A stretch of 64,000 bases of DNA from Trigonopsis variabilis (GCA_003707065.3 PPXM03000003.1:1-64000), one strand, 5' to 3'. Positions 1 to 12,381 are shown, counted from the stretch's first letter. The notes: generated by a model not told the origin, from the letters alone. A program made the numbers and translations.

Positions 1-138
1 AATAGTGAGATACAAAACTTTGCAAACCACTATATAGGGCTTTCGAGAGTTCGATAGGAGCGCGAGCCTCCTGCTTCGCTTTGTTTGCACGAAGAGAAGT
101 AGCTTCTTGTTTGACTAAGGCCCGATTGAGAGCGCTTC
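1..138 (-). CDS. Possible 3' portion of an unidentified gene cut by the left window edge
   Basis: One minus-strand frame is open from about position 138 to the window edge and encodes a charged, alanine-rich helical-looking peptide (it includes NRALVKQEATSLRANKAKQEA). The upstream side has an in-frame TGA just before the segment. An acceptor AG lies between them, so this would be an internal or last exon. I do not recognise the family. The gene would continue to the left of the window. Composition looks protein-like, but the short length leaves chance openness as a real alternative. Confidence 0.3.
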
Positions 139-1122
139 AAGCTATAAAGAATCCAAGTTATAGGTCCTACAGATTGAGTCGAAAATAGTGTTCTGCTATA
201 CCGCTACAAGAGTGTCCAAACCCGTCCAAGTAACGCTGCACGGACCCGTCCACCTAGGCGTTGCCGTTTAGCTTATAGGACTGGTTCTCGAAATGATCAG
301 AGTGAGACTGGGTTGATGTAACAATCTCTACAGCGGTTGCTACGAGCGAATGTAATCAAAAGAAGCTTGTCCTATTATTCTAAGCACATGGGTTTATATA
401 GACTCAATAATGGATCAGGCAATATTAAAAGTGGTCCGACTAGTGGTCTGATTAATGATTACTGATCCGATAAATGGTCTGACCTCTGATGAATGACCTG
501 ATCCCCAATCGTAGTGCCATCCTTGAAGGCTGGCTAAACAGATGGAATCGTTACGACTGATTCGTAACAGTAGGAATGGAAGCGATACAGTTTTCCTGTA
601 GTATTCGGTGCTTATAGACATGGCTACTTATGGTTTTTTTAAGACTGCGCGACCGGGTCGATCAACAGTTTGCTTTCACAATGCGAACCTGAACAAGCGA
701 AGACTCAAGTACTCTTTCTAGAAACTTGAAGCACTCTGTTTATCGTTCCCAAACGATTGTTGGCAGCTCTTTGTCTTCCTGGATTGAGAAGCGCCCATTG
801 ATATAGATTGAAGTCTGTTCTGTTCGACCCTATTGAAAATTTGGCAAACAGAGAAGTCAAGGCTCCGAATAAGCACTACATTTTCATGAATCAGTTCTGC
901 ACGGATCCATTAACTCAATCGTGCAAAAAAATAAAAAATAGATATGCAGCCTTTGGGATATTATATTAACGCTACTTCCATAAAATACACTGAGTTATGG
1001 TCTATAATACTGTATATAGTTTTCATAAACTGATATCACGACGATTGTACTGTAAACGTCCATTAGTATTGTTTCTCGGCCCTAGCAACTAATGCGATAG
1101 CTGTAGCGGCAAAAGAAAAAAC
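139..1122. other. Intergenic, no gene assigned
   Basis: I see no convincing exon chain on either strand. A 68-codon minus ORF at 415-621 has no recognisable features. The last 200 bases before 1123 are AT-rich and probably hold the promoter of the HIT-finger gene. Confidence 0.5.
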
Positions 1123-1566
1123 ATGGACATCCACACTCGTGAGTCAGATTCGGGTTTCAAAAGCTCAGAAAAACAGCGCTGTAAATTCTGTCAGAACTCT
1201 CTGTCCAAATATACCTGTCCTCGATGTCTCGTTCCCTATTGTTCTGTTGGCTGCTTTAAGAATGAGACCCACCAGAGTTGTGTCGAGCCTTTCTATGAAA
1301 CATCTGTTCGCCATGAAATCAAGCTACAGCGAGAAATAAACGATTCAAAGTCTCTTAATGAGATTTTGAAGCGTTATGGAGATGAACGGGTCATGGTCGC
1401 ACGACAATGTAGCAAGGATGAAGAGCTGAAGGATAAGGACCTCGAAAACTTCATCCAAGCGGCTAATGAAGACAGCTTATGGGAGATTTTAGATCCTCTA
1501 GAACAGCAAAACTTTAGAGAGTATGCCCAGGCCGCCGGATATGCAATTCCTGAAAAACATCGGTGA
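1123..1566 (+). CDS. HIT-type zinc-finger protein, ZNHIT2-like short form
   Basis: The 147-residue product opens with a HIT-type zinc finger at residues 21-57: CKFC, then KYTCPRC, PYCSVGC and a closing H-x-x-C before FYE. The Cys4/Cys-Cys-His-Cys spacing and the following C-x-E-x-FY match ZNHIT2 more closely than HIT1 or BCD1. HIT-finger proteins act with the R2TP/RuvB-like chaperones; ZNHIT2 is linked to U5 snRNP assembly and ZNHIT3/HIT1 to box C/D snoRNPs. The remainder is acidic and helical and ends EIL-DPLEQQNF...PEKHR. ZNHIT2 proteins are usually longer, so this is either a short fungal form or lacks a downstream exon. The ATG follows an A-rich leader. It converges on MRM2, whose stop lies about 60 bp away. 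Confidence 0.7.
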   Translation: MDIHTRESDSGFKSSEKQRCKFCQNSLSKYTCPRCLVPYCSVGCFKNETHQSCVEPFYETSVRHEIKLQREINDSKSLNEILKRYGDERVMVARQCSKDEELKDKDLENFIQAANEDSLWEILDPLEQQNFREYAQAAGYAIPEKHR

Positions 1567-1624
1567 CATTATTCCCACTATTTCTAGTGCTTGTCTCTTA
1601 TATAGTCACATTCAGTAAGATAAG

Positions 1625-2694
1625 TCATTTTCTCTTGTTTCTCATCTTTGATTCAACATCTTCGGTATTCTTTTCTTTTTCGCTCTCGAAAATCACTGCT
1701 CTTGTGGCACTTTCTTTCTTATCAAGGGCAACAAAATACATTTCTGCAGATTCTTTACGAGAAGCGAGCGGTTTTTCTCTTTTCACTATCTTAAACCCGC
1801 GTTTTAAGCGCTGTTCAAGTTCATCGTCCTCCGGGCCCGCGAAATACTTACAAATAAATGCTCCTCCTGGCTTAAGTGTATCGATAGCAAATAGCAATGC
1901 TGAATTACAAAGGTCCTATAGATCATTAGACACAGGGTAAAATACTGTTTGTTTTACCATACTCATTGCATGATCTCTAAATTTGATACCAGAGGTATTC
2001 GCCATCCTATAGGGAAATGTAAGCGTTTGAATCCAAAAGCCATTTGATTGTGGCCAAGGCTCTGACATGTCACTTAACACTACATCGACCTTGTGGTCGG
2101 CCGAGGTCTCCATCTCGGGCTTTTCGGTTCGTTTTCGTTCCATGTCAATGTAAGATGGACGCGTACTGTCTGGTTCCGTCAATTCAAAGTCCTCGATCCT
2201 TTGCCCGAAATCTTCTTCTCGAAGATGATCTTTGAGTCGATCTTGAGTCTCTTTTAACAGAAAATTGCCCTGGATAGCACTGGCTCCTTTAGGAGGACGG
2301 CAAGGTAAAATGTCAATCCCCACTACTCGTCCTCCAGGCTTGGTGTATTCTACCGCTGCCGCAGACCATCCACCAGGTGCAAACCCCTAAAAGTCAGCCA
2401 CATGCTCATATCCTTTTATGGCTTACAAGGTCAACTACTGTCATTCCTTTGCATAAAACTCGATATTTTTCATTAATCTATGACATTAGAGCTGAGTTAA
2501 GGGCTCCAAAAACCCTCACTTACGTCGGCAAGCTTGAATGAAGCCCTAGACCGAAGGTTGAATACTTTGGCATCCCTCACAAATGGATCACGCCTCTGTC
2601 TATCAAGCCACCTTTTAGAAGATCCTGATTTATATCTACATTGGTAAAACAATGTTCTTAAGGTCCAAAAGAAATGCTCGAGTCGAGGAGACAT
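1625..2694 (-). CDS. MRM2: Mitochondrial 21S/LSU rRNA ribose 2'-O-methyltransferase (FtsJ/RrmJ family)
   Basis: Four exons fit: 2694-2524, 2477-2427, 2386-1946 and 1915-1625, giving 317 residues, close to yeast Mrm2 (320). The protein methylates a uridine 2'-OH in the peptidyl-transferase region of mitochondrial large rRNA using SAM. The SAM loop DLGFAPGGWS is rebuilt across the second intron. The FtsJ K-D-K-E residues are visible: Lys in ASFKLAD, Asp in VVLSDMS, Lys in FICKYFAG and Glu in ESAEMYF. The N-terminus is basic and hydroxylated (FFWTLRTLFYQCRYKSGSSKRW), as expected for a mitochondrial presequence. The introns are 46, 40 and 30 nt. The 30-nt one (1916-1945) removes an in-frame TAG and joins VKQT to DLCNSALLFAIDTLKPGG, the conserved FtsJ segment. 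Confidence 0.87.
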
Positions 2695-2834
2695 GGTTGG
2701 GAATGGTAACGGTTGTCAAGAACAGGAACGAGTGTAAGTGAAACTTGGATCACGAGCAATGGCAGAGCGAGTGAATGAAGAAGCAACGACCTGCGTACAA
2801 ACGAACTTTTCCGATTTCTGTTAATATAATACAA

Positions 2835-4640
2835 TCAGACCTTGAACATGTTACGAATCTTATCATTTCGAGATTTAGCAGGGCTGAATTGCTTACCAAA
2901 AGCAAGACTCGATCTTGGATTGTTCGATATTTCAGTATTTTCATCCAAATCAAATAACTGAGCAGAAGATTTTAGAGTATTTAATTTCCTTTTCCGGTTA
3001 GTTCGAGGTTTGGTCTGATCAGTGGAGCCGAGTTGAACTGCCGAGCACAGCAATGACTTTTCCGTCCATGGCTTTCCAAATTTGGATTTTGAACCACCTA
3101 TTCCAAACGGGTCTGGGCTATTCATGTCGAACAATGATAGCCGTTTCCGTTTTTTATCTCGAGATACTTCTACCTCTTTTGAGACATTTGCGGCCTGATT
3201 ATTGGGACAATCTTTTGGCTGCCTTTGATCGATCTGTTCACTCGGATTTGACTGTCTGGGGCGCTCAGTGCCATCGATGGCAGTAAGTGACTTTGAATGC
3301 TGATTCAGATGATCACGAGCCTCAGAGCTTAAACTGAGACTGTCGCTAGTAGGATTCACTGACGATGACTCAAAAATAGTCCTTTTACTTCGATTCAGGA
3401 AAGGAGTAACAGAAAATTCGCTTTGTTTCGGGGATGTCAATTTAGCACTGATCACTGGTGTAAGATCTAAGTCTAATTCGGCCACGCTAGATCTGATTTT
3501 TTTACTATTCTTATCTTTCTTCTCACGAAGAACCTTGATTCGTTCAAGAGCATTGTCTAGTCGTGATTGTACGGCATTTTTAGCCATATTGATTTTGGCG
3601 ACAGTTTTCTCAGCCTTTTGATTTTCTTTTGTGAGATTGCTCACTTGCTCCTAAAAGTCAGAAAGAACTCTGCTCTGATCACCTTTAAGGCTTTGATTTC
3701 TTCAGTAGTCTTATCTTTGAGCTCTTTAAGTTGTAATTGATGATCAGTTATACTCATCGTCTCTTTGAATTGTTTTCGCAATTCTTGTAATGTATTCTTA
3801 TGTTGTTTCTTTCATTAGACTAACGAATTCAGGGTAATCACCTTTAGAGTGTCCAATTCTGATTTTAATTCGGAGAGGTTATCGTCCTCTTTATTGTTTG
3901 GACAGGTTTCTTCGTCTTCTTTTTCGGATTCCGACCTCTCGATCTTTCGCTGCAAACTTGCATGATGTTTCGATGCCGTTGATAATTCTTTCCTCAGATC
4001 TTGCAGCTTTGCCTTTTGTTCGTTGCACTCCTGAGTCTTATCCATTAAATCACCTTCTAACTTCGCGATCGTTTGGTCTCTGAGCTTGACTTCATCCTTG
4101 GCTCCTTCTAAGAATTCCTTATACGTCAGTGCTAGATTCTTTATCAAACTTTACCTCTATCTTCTTGATCTTATGCCCAGATCCTTCTAATTGAGCCTGT
4201 GAGTAATTGAGCGTGCATTTCAACTCTTCATTTTCTGCCTTTATATCCAAAATATGTTGTCGAATTAAGTCTGAAACCTCTCTCAAGTGCTGAATTGTCA
4301 ATACGCCCACTATATTCCATTCAGCGTACCTGGCACTTCAGTCCCGAGTCATCAAAGTAGTGCTCAAAGACTTCCGTCTTATTGTTTGTTATCTCCATTA
4401 ACTGTTTCAGTGTTGATGATATATCCTGAAGGTAAGTCTCTTGTCCATTTGATATTCACCGACGCGATAATTCTTTCTGGTCCTTGCGGCTTTCTCATAT
4501 CTTCTCACAGCTCTATCACAATTAGAAACAGCATCCTCTAATTTGTATATTAGAAGTTTGTTTTCCATCTGATATTCTGCTTCTACTCGTTTTCCTCGAC
4601 TTTGGCTGAGATCGATTCTCGCGTCCGTTAGCGCGGTCAT
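2835..4640 (-). CDS. Long coiled-coil protein of unknown function
   Basis: This is a multi-exon minus-strand gene, probably six or more exons with short introns; the exact junctions are only partly resolved. Segments in order: an N-terminal helical piece (MTALTDARIDLSQSRGKR) near 4640-4450, a small exon near 4390-4320 (LMEITNNKTEVFEHYFDD), then long heptad-rich coiled coil at about 4290-3600 with many Glu/Lys/Leu. A low-complexity Ser/Lys-rich tail with KRKR-type basic clusters (possible NLS) ends in SSLAFGKQFSPAKSRNDKIR and a short FKV terminus. The pattern suggests a nuclear or cytoskeletal structural protein, possibly kinetochore or spindle related; I cannot name the family. It lies tail-to-head with MRM2 on the same strand, about 140 bp upstream. 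Confidence 0.6.
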
Positions 4641-5158
4641 GTTTATTTGGTTGCACAGGGAAACAGAAGTTGTTGTAACCGCCGCGTGAAATAAATGCAA
4701 TGGCTCCGAGTAAATAGCCAGAGCAATTCTTTCCTATTATAAAGATTTGTTCATCTATTAAATTTAACGGAAAATATTCCGTTAAATTTTCTAAATCAAT
4801 ATGCCTGAAGAGAACTAAGATAATAAAGACCAAGAAAGTCTGATCGGGCGGCTGGCTGGGCATTTGACGAAAGAAATAAGAAGAGAATAGGATTAAAAAA
4901 GTAAATTATAACTTATCGGAGAAGATGAGTCATGATATTGGATGAAGAGCTTATGCCACGCATCCAGTAAAAGATTAAAATATCAAGGGGATAAAAACGC
5001 ACCTGAAATAATATTAAAAGTAAGCGAGACTCTCTATGTCACAATAATTCCTAACACTTGCATGATATCTCCTAGTTTAGCATGAAATGTCATCTACATC
5101 ACAAATAGCAAGACAGCTATCGGCTGAATTAGACTGTTTCTTTCATGCATAATCTAGA

Positions 5159-6702
5159 TCAATGAGTAATCTCCACCTTCGCCATAATACAAAGATGGTC
5201 ACTAGGATACTGCCCTTCTCTAGGCTGCCCACTGGGCTCTGGGCCCATCTCTCTTCTTTCTGGAAGGCGTAAAAGTTCTAAAAGATTCACGCCGCTAGTA
5301 AGTGAGACCTTTGCACAGCTTTTACAAGTTTCCGCGGGGGTCTTCTCTAAGACAAATATATAATCTAATAATCCTCTCCAAGTGTGCGCCCAGTTAGAAA
5401 AGTTCGGTTCTCCATTATGACCATCTACATCTGCATTTTCAGGGTGAACCAGGCGATATCCTATAGCATAAAGACTTCTTCCTTGTGTTAGGATGGACCT
5501 GCAAAACGAGATCAAGCGATCTATGGACTCAGGATCTTGCGACACCGGAATAGTTCCTGGGTCAGTGGTGCCAACGACTGTTGAAGAGACAATAGGGACC
5601 GTCTGACTCGATTCTGCTCTTGATTTTTCAACTGTTGGCTCTGGATCATCGACTTGCTCTTGTTCTTCAAGAACATTCCCTCCGTATACATGTGCTTGGC
5701 TTTCCTGCAACACTTGCATAGCACGAGGTGTCAGGTAGAAGGGCCGTAAAGAGATGGCAAGATACGGAGAATCATAAGGAAGACTGTTAAAGTCTCCACT
5801 CATAAAAGTCGGCCATGATTTCGGAAATCTTGCCGAGAAATAACTCATTTGTTGGAGAAAAAGGGCACTTTGTCTTGTTCGTTCAAACGTTCCAAAAGGA
5901 TGCCAGAATAAATGACAAGTACCAACAATGATGCCAGAGCCCTCAGTTTGTAGCGGATACCTATGGCCAGTTGCATCTAGTAACCGTAGAGCTGCCATAG
6001 AGGCCACATTGCCAGTTATACATTGCTTGTGCACACCATCGGAAACGAGACTGTCAAAATCCACTCTCTCACTTTCAATTAACTCCATTTTTTCCTCCTT
6101 CCAAGCTATCACCAGTCCATGGGTCTTCGCTTCTCCGTGAACAAATACGAAGTCATATCCTAGGTCTTTTAACTGATTGGAGTAAAAGGATTGTAGTTTC
6201 TCGATGTCCACTTCTTGTAGACACATTATATCTGGATCATAGTATCTAATCTCGCTTAGCAAGACTTTAGATCGCCATTTCCACTTCAGTATATCACCTA
6301 CGATATCAGCTAGTTAAAATTTTTCGCGGCTCACCGTTAGCTGGAAATAGAGATCTCCGAACCAAAGCTTGACACAATATCTGAGCATTAATTCTTATTC
6401 ACCCGTGGCCTTACATTATAGCTCATAAGCTTTAACACACTGGAGCTAGATTTGGGCTTGTAACTTATATCAATAGGAATCATGGGCCGGTGAATAAAAT
6501 CTAAATTAAACTTGACTTCCTGTTCCGGAGTTTGTAACCCTCGAGCTGCTGCAAGAGCAGCTTTTTCTGCTTTCGCCTTTTGTCGCTTCGCTCTCTGCTC
6601 GGCTATATATTCTTCGGTTATCCATTCCGGTCGTCCTCTATTTTTCATCCTCTCAGTTGGATTGTATATATTCTTTTCCTCAGAGTTTTCTCGTGAGGTC
6701 AT
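5159..6702 (-). CDS. NGL2: CCR4-related RNA exonuclease (endonuclease/exonuclease/phosphatase fold), NGL2-like
   Basis: Three exons (6702-6415, 6380-6335, 6297-5159) give 490 residues. Introns are 34 and 37 nt. The EEP-fold catalytic motifs are present: N of LMSYN-ILCQ rebuilt across intron 1, Glu in DIMCLQEVD, GDFNSLPYDSPY, and the C-terminal YPSDH. The N-terminus (RPEWITEEYIAEQRAKRQKA) is a basic helical extension resembling Ngl2. Yeast Ngl2 trims the 3' end of 5.8S rRNA; Ngl1/Ngl3 are paralogues, so the assignment within this group is tentative. The second intron has two possible acceptors; only the 37-nt choice restores NGDILKWKWR, a conserved family block. An acidic Ser/Glu-rich insertion sits between the catalytic D and H regions. 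Confidence 0.78.
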
Positions 6703-7634
6703 TCTGGGTCATCCCGGTTGAGCAGATTAATGTAGCTAGCGTAGTAGCATTTTGCATATCTCTGAGAGACAATGGGATCTCATCAACGCCGAATCAGTTG
6801 AGATAAGATGGTTTCTGAAAATTTATTTCAGATACACTCCAGTAGGAACTGATTGACGCCCTGGATCGAATTGAGAAAGAACCCATGGGAAGAAAGATGT
6901 GATTATAAGCAGAGGCCTACGGACTGAACAAAGAAGTGACCTTTTTACTCCTTTACTAGAAAATGCTACTTAATAAATAGCTGATAATAAACTCTTCATA
7001 AATATGTTGCGATATACCCTTCTAAATATGCTCTTTCATATATAGCGAAAGTACTGTTCCAGCTACAACAATCTTCGTTATCAAGTTTAAATAGACAGTT
7101 CAGCGCAACAACTCCTCTGATCTAAGGATCAGACCCCGCGAGGTACCCTGCACTCACAATCTGTTCAATCATTTGGTAATGCCTGAGGTATTTCATTTGA
7201 AACCATATATGTATATATGTATATCCGATATTTATCTTATATACTACCTCCTCTCAATGTGAAAATTTACCATGAAGCAAGATCTTTCAGACCAAGCCAG
7301 GATTATATAAAGCATAAACTCTTTCATGTCAATTACATGCTATTGTTCCCCTCGATGCGGGAAGATTATCTTGATTTTGTCAGACATGACACAATGAGAC
7401 AAAGCTGACCGTGGCATTTTCGGCCTGTGCATTGATGTGGGACTGCCATGTCATTTTTTACGTGGTATCATTTCTGACGCCTAAATATATATTATCAACT
7501 ATGCCACATGAAACCTCTCTCCGTGTCAGCTCTTTCGCTGGTATGATTACTACTTGGTTTCCCGGTCTTCCCCATTTAGCCTCTAGCATTATTAAGGTTC
7601 ACCTTATATGCACGGTTTATCGAGACGAGCATTT
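6703..7634. other. Intergenic, no gene assigned
   Basis: AT-rich, with a short alternating run of TATATG near 7205-7225. Two plus-strand ORFs (7217-7408 and 7411-7638) have no family features or intron context and look like chance openings. The 5' region of the NGL2-like gene lies at the left end. Confidence 0.45.
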
Positions 7635-8053
7635 TTAAAAGGATATAAACATTGCGGTATTATTATCTTCCATCTGATCCACTATTGAGTCTATGTCCAT
7701 GTACGTATTCGGTATAGTCGCGAGCCACAGCAGAATTTCATTTTTCGATTTTAATTGCTTGCCGTTTCTGTCCTTGGCTTGAGACAAGACTAGGGGAAAT
7801 TCATATAAAATCGCCTGTTCGTGGGTCTCTTGGCCAAAAGAACAGCGTGAAGAGCCGCCTCGTTCAACAGAGCCAATAAGATGAGTGCTGTATGAGCTTC
7901 TTTCAAAGTCATCCACGTCCCTGGTATCATCGCCCAATAAATTATTTGTATTGCACATAGTCTGGTTATCTCTTCTTTCATGCAAAGTAACCTTAAGCGA
8001 AAACACATCCCAGAAAGAGCTCGGCATTCATGAAAACATCCCATACTTGGCAT
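7635..8053 (-). pseudogene. Weak, broken-looking ORF region, perhaps a decayed ankyrin-like gene
   Basis: Two overlapping minus frames (7635-8027 and 7790-8053) each carry part of a protein-like sequence. One includes AHTALILLALLNEAALHAVL, which faintly resembles an ankyrin helix pair; the other includes AKDRNGKQLKSKNEILLWLA. I could not find a splice scheme that joins them cleanly. The region may be a decayed gene, a fast-evolving multi-exon gene, or chance. No function is proposed. Confidence 0.22.
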
Positions 8054-8614
8054 ACCACAAAGGTAACGATCATTGTCTAGCTGACTACCTTTAAATATTT
8101 ACCGACACGTAGACATCACGTAATGCTAGTACTTTTGAAGATGAGTAATAAGATAACACAAAATAGGGGGATAACAGGAAAGTTATTTTCGCACAGCTAG
8201 TTGCAATCGCTTGTCAGACTTCTCATGGGAAAGAGGCTAACGTGACCACATACGCTCTCTCTTACAGGAAAATCATATAGTTCCGTTATTTCTTGTATTA
8301 TATGTTATCTATATCTGCATCATTCGTGACCTCTTGCATAATACGATCTTTCGCACGTAAGAAGTAATATCGGAGTAACGAAACGTAGCTACTGCACGAG
8401 TCGATTACTACAAAAATGATCATCATTATGGAAACATATGCTAGAGAGACAGACAGAGTCACGCTTCAGGCTCTTCCATTCTTAAGACTAGTACCAATTT
8501 TCATCGCATCGTCTTTATAGCAGAACCTCAGAACCTCAAGTTGCAGAGCCAGAAATTTGTAGCTCAGCTGTAGAATCGAGGCAAGCAACGCGATGACAAA
8601 AGCAGTCGGTTGCG
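8054..8614. other. Intergenic / promoter of the FAD oxidoreductase
   Basis: No gene seen. The stretch is AT-rich and probably carries the upstream region and 5' leader of the gene starting at 8615. Confidence 0.45.
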
Positions 8615-10254
8615 ATGGTACCTGATAGCGAGATAAGTGATAAAACCAGCGATGGCAGTAGACCACCAGAACGCGTTTCTCATCTTTTAATGTATAAAAT
8701 TCCTGAATTTGATCGCAAGAAGCCAGTGTCGGCATGGCTTTGTGATAAAAGTCCCTTAGCGGATCTCAGGACCTCCGAAGACTTGCCTGAGACTGCAGAC
8801 GTGGTCGTCATTGGCTCTGGTATTGCAGGTTCAACTTTTAGTTATAGTCTTTTATCTCGGCAGCCTCAATTAAATTTACTTATTTTGGAGAGCCGAGAAG
8901 CCATCTCCGGTAAGTTCTCTTCTCTAGTTCTTCGAGACTGATATTTTCAGGTGCTACTGGACGAAATGGTGGCCAGCTTCAGCCTTTGTACTATAACTTT
9001 ATGGATATCAATCAACCTTTATCCTCAGAACAAACTAGGCAATCTGTTCTACGGGCTGAGCTAGAGCGACGAGTTTACGTTGACATTCGGCGATTAATTA
9101 TGGATAATCTGATCGATTGTGAATCAGCCTTTACTCCCGAGCTCTATCCGGCTTTAAACCGCGCTTCGATAACGTATTCAAATCGTGCTTATCATGTATA
9201 TACAGATCAGGCTACCTTCGAGGAATATAAGGCTCGAGTTGAGTATACCAGACAGGTAATGCTGATTGACGAAGTCTTGATTCATTCGAAGGAGGAGACT
9301 GCAGAACTGCTGGGATTTAAAGGTTCTGTTGGTTCTATTTCTACCCCTGCTTCGCCTATAAATGCAGTAAAACTGGTTTCTTGGATTTTGAACCAAGGTT
9401 TATTACTTGGAGCTAATCTCCAAACCCATACTCCTGCTACGTCTGTCAAAAAGCTGGACGATGCAAAATATCTAGTTTCGACTCCTCGAGGAAACATTTT
9501 AACTTCCAAAGTAGTTTTTGCTACCAACGGATATACCAATAACCTTCAAATTCTCGATGCAAAGGGTAATCCTCCTAATGGCTCGAAGTTCGGATTTGGA
9601 GGTCTCCTACCGAGAGTTCATCCTACACAAGGTCAAGTTAAGGAGTTTCTGGTTCCTAAGGGATCCCTTAAACGTCCTCAGCCAACCGCTGGTCGCAACT
9701 TCGTCATTCACTCTTCCTTCACCCATACTTATATGATCAATCGTGTGACACTTGACCCCCTTTATGAGCACTATGTCATTGGGGGAGGTCTCAATTATGC
9801 TCCTAATGACGGAAAGGATATAATTATAGATAATGAGCTCAATCCAAAAGTCACAAAGGCAATTGATAGGGTCTTCTATACCGAGGTCCTTCCGGGTATC
9901 TCCTCCGCGACTCCCGATCAAGTTAAGGTTTCGAGAGAATGGACCGGTATAATGGGGTTTTCAACTGACGAAAAGCCAGTCGTAGGCCCTCTCCTTGACT
10001 TCAACGGTTGCTACACCCTCATCGGTTTTTCAGGCCACGGTATGCCTGTTGCGTTTGGTTGCGCTCAGGGACTTGCAGAGATTATCGATGACCAGATTCG
10101 AGGATCAAAGCCTAATAATCTAACTAAATCTACACTAGACTCTGTGTTCCCAAGATGGATCCCATACATTTTCAGAACGACTCGAGTTGCCGATGATAAT
10201 TTCAGTCAAGGAGTACCACTCTTTGCCACTGGTGAGAGTCACCCTAAATTGTGA
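8615..10254 (+). CDS. FAD-dependent oxidoreductase of the DAO family
   Basis: Two exons (8615-8909, 8951-10254; 41-nt intron) encode 532 residues. The N-terminal Rossmann dinucleotide site VVVIGSGIAGS lies around residue 67, followed by ILESREAISG and, across the splice, ATGRNGGQLQP, the second FAD-contact motif of glycine/D-amino-acid oxidase-type enzymes. The C-terminal part has REWTGIMGFSTDEKPVVGPL and TLIGFSGHGMPVAFG, the usual FAD-closing segment of this family. Such enzymes oxidise secondary or primary amines with O2, but the substrate cannot be told from sequence alone. No signal peptide is seen and the C-terminus (SHPKL) resembles a weak peroxisomal PTS1-like tripeptide (PKL), so peroxisomal location is possible. 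The splice joins S-G-A exactly at the FAD motif, which supports it. Confidence 0.85.
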
Positions 10255-10307
10255 GACTACGGACTAATCAATATAAAACGTATTCCAATGCAACTAGCTA
10301 TGGTAGC

Positions 10308-11888
10308 TTAATCGGTGAATTCGTAGTCCCCTGAGATCCAGCGGTTCAACATATCAAGAGCATTCTCAGGTTGGTCATAAGGAACCATATGTCCCGCCTC
10401 AAAAACACGGAGAAAAGTAAACTTATCATAGTTCTGTACAGTTCCAGCCTGCTTGCCATCTACATTCCATTTGAGGACAGGGGCAGATTGGAATTTCTTG
10501 GAATCGGTATATTCCAAGACATTGGTCCAGCCTTCATTACCAAGCCAGTTGCAGATGAAGTCCTTATCACCAGAATAAATAAGAACGGGAAGGCCTGCCT
10601 CCAAGAGAGGTGGAACAAATTTCTGAATCTCGACTAGCCAATCACCCTTGAGGGCAAAGTTGCGATTAACATCCATGTTGCAAGACTCATAATGGTCAAT
10701 TTCGGCACCCAGCGCTTCTTTCACATAATCGAGATTGAGATATTCCTCAACCCAGCCCATTTGAGGATAGCAGAGATTAGATTGATCATCACATGTGGTA
10801 CGGATATCGTAAACATTGAGCCCGGTCTCTTGATAGGGACCCAACAAGGCATTATTACAGTAAATAGTCGCCGGGACGCAAGCGAGCTGGCTCCCTGACT
10901 CATGGCAGCTATCAATAAGGGCTTGGCATCGAGGTAAAGATCGCTGCATATTCTCACAAGTATCTTCATCCAAAACAGCAGGATATCCACCTTGCCCACA
11001 GGCCATAGGTTCATAGAATTCGTATTGAGTTTTAGCATCAGTCAGACCGTTACCGATAAGAATTGAGGTCAAATTAAAAACTCTTTCGCCATGCTTGAAG
11101 ATCTCAGTAGCAAAAGCAGGAATATAGTGCCCAGCATAGGATTCACCCGAAATATGAAAGTCCTTATCCGCATACTCCGAAAATTGTCTGAAGAATAGAT
11201 CCAAGAAGGCATAGAAGTCAATGGCAGCTTCTTCCGTGGTAGCTACCGCAGTCTCTGTGGAATAAGAGAAGCCAGTGTTAACAGGTTGATCAAGGAAGAT
11301 AACAGTAGCATTACTATTCCAAGAGTAGGGATTATATTTAACCTTGATATCTTCGGTGATGGCGGAAGGACCTAATTCAAAAAATAGACCTGTAAGAGAG
11401 GAGCAGCCCGGTCCTCCATTCAACCAAAGGACAACAGGATCGTTAGCAGGATCATTTCTTGATTCAAAAACCCAGTAAAACAAGTGATGGTCACTTTCGA
11501 CAACATCGAAATACCCAGCATACTGCTTGACTTTGTCAACTCCCAGATTATCTAAAGACTTTCCTCGAAGCGTATATTTATCATCTGCACTGCTGATAGA
11601 ATAGTCCTTCGCGGTTTTACCAGTAAACTTGGGCTTATATCCTGGGCGCTTTGATTGAATTAAAGATAAATCAGGTCGGCCATTAGGAAATTCTTTTGCT
11701 AAAACTTCAATTCTTTCTCTTAACTGCTGAGGGTAAGAAGCCAAATTCGGATCATCCCAAGATGAGATCGGAGCTAGAGGCGATTCAAATGATTTCTCTG
11801 GCTTAAAACCAAATCTCAATTGTTCAGGAATTTGAAAATTCCATGCCGCAACAAGCGGTAAACAGATAAAAGCGAGCGCTGATTTCAT
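10308..11888 (-). CDS. PRC1: Vacuolar serine carboxypeptidase Y precursor
   Basis: A single exon of 526 residues. The start at 11888 is preferred over an upstream in-frame codon because it opens directly with a signal peptide ([18 protein letters not shown]). A propeptide of roughly 100 residues follows. The S10 peptidase triad is visible: Ser in GESYAGHY (about residue 248), Asp in [13 protein letters not shown] (about 441) and His in [11 protein letters not shown] (about 498). The oxyanion segment [12 protein letters not shown] is intact, and Cys residues match the CPY disulfides. N-glycosylation sequons (NSNAT, NLTS) occur. It releases C-terminal residues from peptides in the vacuole after ER-Golgi transport. 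It is divergent from COX19, with about 750 bp between their starts. Confidence 0.93.
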   Translation of the reverse strand: MKSALAFICLPLVAAWNFQIPEQLRFGFKPEKSFESPLAPISSWDDPNLASYPQQLRERIEVLAKEFPNGRPDLSLIQSKRPGYKPKFTGKTAKDYSISSADDKYTLRGKSLDNLGVDKVKQYAGYFDVVESDHHLFYWVFESRNDPANDPVVLWLNGGPGCSSLTGLFFELGPSAITEDIKVKYNPYSWNSNATVIFLDQPVNTGFSYSTETAVATTEEAAIDFYAFLDLFFRQFSEYADKDFHISGESYAGHYIPAFATEIFKHGERVFNLTSILIGNGLTDAKTQYEFYEPMACGQGGYPAVLDEDTCENMQRSLPRCQALIDSCHESGSQLACVPATIYCNNALLGPYQETGLNVYDIRTTCDDQSNLCYPQMGWVEEYLNLDYVKEALGAEIDHYESCNMDVNRNFALKGDWLVEIQKFVPPLLEAGLPVLIYSGDKDFICNWLGNEGWTNVLEYTDSKKFQSAPVLKWNVDGKQAGTVQNYDKFTFLRVFEAGHMVPYDQPENALDMLNRWISGDYEFTD

Positions 11889-12340
11889 GACAATGGTGTT
11901 AAGAAGCAGACTTGATCGGGTGGCGGGTCGATGATGGCAACGCCTCAAGAAGGACGCACCTGGCAACAATGACCCTGCAAGGTAGTAGATATAAAGATTG
12001 ATTATGAGGTGGATAACTTTCTTTTCACTCCCTTGTCTGCGGTTTGTTGTTCTACATTTTAGATTTTAGATCTTCGACTCTACGTTGGTGTCGCTGCCAA
12101 AGTCTGTACTTTCTTATCGGACCCTAGCAGGTTATCTGGGGAACCGAGCGTCCCTATAACGAGACGGGGCAGAGCTACTTGCGGTTCACGCTTTTCGGGT
12201 TCTTTCCAGAGTGGCTGGCTCAATTCTCAAATTCGATAGTACTATTGTATAAACATTCCATCAGACATTCACAAAGTCATCATTTGTCCATAATTAGTCC
12301 TAGCAGGCTTGTCTGGACTTCTCCTTCGATCTAGTCATCC

Positions 12341-12381
12341 GATAGATAGATACATAGATACATAGATACATGGATAGATAA
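12341..12381. repeat. GATA/CATA tetranucleotide microsatellite
   Basis: The run consists of GATA units interrupted by ACATAGATA variants, in the CPY-COX19 intergenic space. No function is implied. Confidence 0.85.

Noticed and set aside
1916-1945. An 18-nt intron in MRM2
   Set aside because: The 30-nt option from the upstream GTATTT donor removes non-family residues and gives a better fit to FtsJ proteins.
6298-6334. A 25-nt reading of NGL2 intron 2
   Set aside because: The 37-nt alternative restores the conserved NGDILKWKWR and is more plausible.
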